A stretch of 64,000 nt of DNA from Thiohalocapsa sp963698775. Lineage in GTDB: Bacteria > Pseudomonadota > Gammaproteobacteria > Chromatiales > Chromatiaceae. The stretch is taken from assembly GCA_963698775.1 (NCBI GenBank), contig CAVOSE010000017.1:22871-86870 (forward strand), read 5' to 3'. Made by a program: the position numbers and the translations under genes. The notes under the pieces were generated by a model. That model had not been told where the DNA came from. It worked only from the letters and a program-made list of their open reading frames with translations, and searched no databases. This document shows, piece by piece, positions 62,002 to 64,000 of this stretch. The stretch's first letter is position 1; each line of letters starts with the position of its first letter.

Positions 62002-62883
62002 TCAAGCGCGCTCAGCGGTCACTGACGCTATCGGTAGGTCGATCTCGAGGTTGTCGATCAGCCGCGCCTTTCCCAGGTAGGCCGCGGCCAGCACCACCAG
62101 CGCGCGATCGCCGGGCCGCGCATGGTGGAGGTCCGCGCGTCGGCGCACGCTGATATAGTCGGGCTTGAAACCGGACGCGGACAGCGCGCGGGCGGCATCC
62201 CATTCCGCATCGGCTGGCGTCTCACCGGCCTTCAGCGCGTCGGCCAAGCGCTGCAGTTGCGCCAACAGCAACGGCGCTTGCGTCCGCTCCTCCGCGCTCA
62301 AATAGCCGTTGCGGGAGCTCATGGCCAAACCGTCTGACTCGCGCACGATCGGATGGCCGACGATCTCCACCGGCAGATCGAGCTCGGTGGCCATGCGCTG
62401 GATCACCAGCAACTGCTGATAGTCCTTGACCCCGAACACCGCGACATCCGGCTGCACCATGTTGAACAGCTTGGCGACGACGGTGGCGACGCCGCGAAAA
62501 TGCCCCGGTCGACTCGCGCCGCACAGCATGTCCGATAGCCCGGGGACTTCGACGAAGGTCTGGCCATCCCGCCCGTTCGGGTACATCGCCGATTCATCCG
62601 GCGCAAATAGGCAGTGATTTCCTGCCTGAGCCAGCATCTCGGCATCGCGCTGCAGCGTCCGCGGATAGGCATCCAGGTCTTCACCGGGCCCGAACTGCAA
62701 GGGATTGACGAAGATGCTGGTCACGACCCGATCGCTCCGTGACAGCGCATCGCGCACCAACGCCAGATGCCCGGCATGCAAGTTACCCATGGTCGGCACC
62801 AGGCCAACCCGCAGCCCGGCTCGACGCCAATCCGCAACTTGGGCACGCAACACTGAAATATGTTGGATGGTCAGCATCTGCAT
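62002..62883 (-). CDS. panC: Pantothenate synthetase
   Basis: 293 residues. Joins pantoate and beta-alanine using ATP. Motifs: LVPTMGNLHAGHLALVRDAL (HxGH-type ATP site), SIFVNPLQFGPGEDLDAYPR, FGVKDYQQLLVIQRMATELD and GLAMSSRNGYLSAEER (KMSKS-like MSSRN). The start could be ATG 62883 or ATG 62877. It follows panB by 71 bp. Confidence 0.97.
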   Translation of the reverse strand: MQMLTIQHISVLRAQVADWRRAGLRVGLVPTMGNLHAGHLALVRDALSRSDRVVTSIFVNPLQFGPGEDLDAYPRTLQRDAEMLAQAGNHCLFAPDESAMYPNGRDGQTFVEVPGLSDMLCGASRPGHFRGVATVVAKLFNMVQPDVAVFGVKDYQQLLVIQRMATELDLPVEIVGHPIVRESDGLAMSSRNGYLSAEERTQAPLLLAQLQRLADALKAGETPADAEWDAARALSASGFKPDYISVRRRADLHHARPGDRALVVLAAAYLGKARLIDNLEIDLPIASVTAERA

Positions 62884-62954
62884 GGGCTCGCTCCGGCGAT
62901 CTTGATTCAGAACGCGATTGAACCAAACCGCCTTTGGATCAGAACAAGGATGAA

Positions 62955-63758
62955 TCAGAACAAGGTCTGTTCCGGCCCCGGAAATGTCCCGGACTGCACG
63001 GCCGACACGTAGGCGGCAACGGCATCCGAGACGCTGCCGCCGGCGGCCATGAAGTTACGACTGAAGCGCGGCGGGCGCCCGGGGGTCAGGCCAAGCATGT
63101 CGTGCAACACCAACACCTGCCCGTCGCAGCGATTTCCGGCGCCGATGCCAATCACCGGGATCAGCAATTCCGCGGACAGGCTCGCGGCCAGATCCGCCGG
63201 AACACACTCCAGCACCAGCATCGACGCACCCGCATCCTGAAGCGCCAACGCGTCGGCGCGAATGGCGGCGGCGCCCGCCTCGTCTTTGCCCTGGTAGCGA
63301 TAACCGCCGAGCTGATGCACCGACTGCGGCAGCAAACCCAAATGGGCACACACCGGCGCACCAAAGCGGGTCAGCAGCCGGGTGGTTTCCACCGTCGCAC
63401 CGGCGCCCTCCAGCTTGACCATGGTCGCGCCACCCTCGCCCATGAGACGCTCGGCCGCCGCCAAGGCGCGCTCCGAAGACGCGTAGGTCATAAATGGAAG
63501 ATCGGCGATGATCAGCGCATGCTCGCTGACCCGACTGACGCATTGGGTGTGGTAGACCATGTGATCGAGCGTCACCGGCACCGTGGAGGCATGGCCTTGC
63601 AATACCATACCGAGGGAGTCGCCCACCAACAGCACATCCACACCGGCGTGCTCCAGCACACGGCAAAAGGCCGCGTCGTAGCAGGTCAAGCAGGTGATGC
63701 GCTCACCACGTTGTTTCTTGCTGGCCAGGGTGGCGCTTGTGGTGCGGTCGACGGGCAT
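62955..63758 (-). CDS. panB: 3-methyl-2-oxobutanoate hydroxymethyltransferase
   Basis: 267 residues from ATG 63758 (GAGGA ribosome site), the usual length; the open frame further upstream is unconserved. First committed step to pantoate. Motifs: ITCLTCYDAAFCRVLEHAGV, LLVGDSLGMVLQGHASTVPV, MTYASSERALAAAERLMGEG, KLEGAGATVETTRLL, and IPVIGIGAGNRCDGQVLVLH. First of the panB–panC–panD operon. folK, a common upstream neighbour, is not present before the window ends. Confidence 0.97.
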   Translation of the reverse strand: MPVDRTTSATLASKKQRGERITCLTCYDAAFCRVLEHAGVDVLLVGDSLGMVLQGHASTVPVTLDHMVYHTQCVSRVSEHALIIADLPFMTYASSERALAAAERLMGEGGATMVKLEGAGATVETTRLLTRFGAPVCAHLGLLPQSVHQLGGYRYQGKDEAGAAAIRADALALQDAGASMLVLECVPADLAASLSAELLIPVIGIGAGNRCDGQVLVLHDMLGLTPGRPPRFSRNFMAAGGSVSDAVAAYVSAVQSGTFPGPEQTLF

Positions 63759-63946
63759 CGGCGTCCTCGTTGGCCTTATCGTTGGGTATCCGGGGTTTCG
63801 GGCCGCGCTCGCACGGCGAGCCCCGTGGGACATCGGGCGCTCAGAATATAGCGGCCGGCGCCGACTTGCTAGACCGGTCCTTGATTGGCTTGCAACAGGG
63901 CGGCATTTGCCACGCCGCGAAGGCATGGCGGCACCGGCGACCGCGC

Positions 63947-64000
63947 TCAGTCGCCGGACTGGGCCTCCCCCGCCTCCGCGGCGGGCTTTGATTTGCGCCG
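63947..64000 (-). CDS. C-terminal end of an unidentified gene (possibly poly(A) polymerase)
   Basis: The minus-strand frame entering at 64000 reads RRKSKPAAEAGEAQSGD and stops at 63947. A basic, low-complexity tail just before panB would fit PcnB, whose gene often lies upstream of panB, but seventeen residues cannot decide this. Confidence 0.3.
   Translation of the reverse strand, partial: RRKSKPAAEAGEAQSGD

Noticed and set aside
1..64000. CRISPR arrays, tRNA and rRNA genes
   Set aside because: No regularly spaced direct repeats and no recognisable tRNA or rRNA sequence were seen; subtle RNA genes could be missed by eye.

Overview
The window looks like a chromosomal segment of a GC-rich gammaproteobacterium. 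Gene order (gmk–rpoZ–spoT, lptD–surA–pdxA, panB–panC–panD, recG/ubiA/ridA) and proteins such as DUF4124, DUF29 and PsiE fit a sulfur-oxidising lineage such as Chromatiales. That placement is inference: no rRNA or tRNA gene is visible.

Layout. 0–7.2 kb: the start of a Ser/Thr kinase (minus), then yicC–gmk, a 2.4-kb patch of decayed toxin–antitoxin genes and other fragments, then rpoZ–spoT. 7.4–13.4 kb: acyl-CoA desaturase, an orphan hydantoinase/oxoprolinase subunit, and three small secreted or membrane proteins. 13.4–23.7 kb: dsbA, ubiA, recG, yjbQ, mltB-like transglycosylase, ridA, a hypothetical protein, purC and pta. 23.9–31.8 kb: DUF4124 and DUF29 proteins, a cytoplasmic GH13 enzyme, an HTH–[2Fe-2S]–reductase fusion, a frameshifted photolyase/cryptochrome and a SpoIIAA-like protein. 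31.8–48.3 kb: frameshifted ychF, a GDP-mannose pyrophosphorylase, an MliC-like protein, purD, amgK-like kinase, lptD–surA–pdxA, a Gfo/Idh/MocA dehydrogenase and an RND permease. 48–50 kb: di-haem cytochrome c and a CBS-pair protein. 50.3–61.2 kb: nrdA with an intein and nrdB, separated by a 5.3-kb accessory stretch rich in repeats and small genes. 61.4–63.8 kb: pantothenate operon panB–panC–panD.

Most of the window is housekeeping: nucleotide supply (gmk, purC, purD, nrdA/nrdB), stringent response (spoT, with rpoZ), cell envelope (lptD, surA, amgK, manC-type, mltB), DNA repair (recG, photolyase) and cofactors (ubiA, pdxA, pan genes). The unusual content lies in two accessory patches (2.0–4.4 kb and 54.5–59.4 kb), in the nrdA intein whose +1 residue is glycine, and in two conserved genes (photolyase, ychF) that each carry one extra base. 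The paired frameshifts may be real decay or sequence error. At least three families of short palindromic repeats are scattered between genes.

I did not find a clear, intact, undescribed multi-gene system. The best leads are the intein with a non-nucleophilic +1 residue, the toxin–surface-repeat fusion, and the HTH-ferredoxin-reductase fusion. All family assignments are from reading the sequence and memory of the families; no database search was run.
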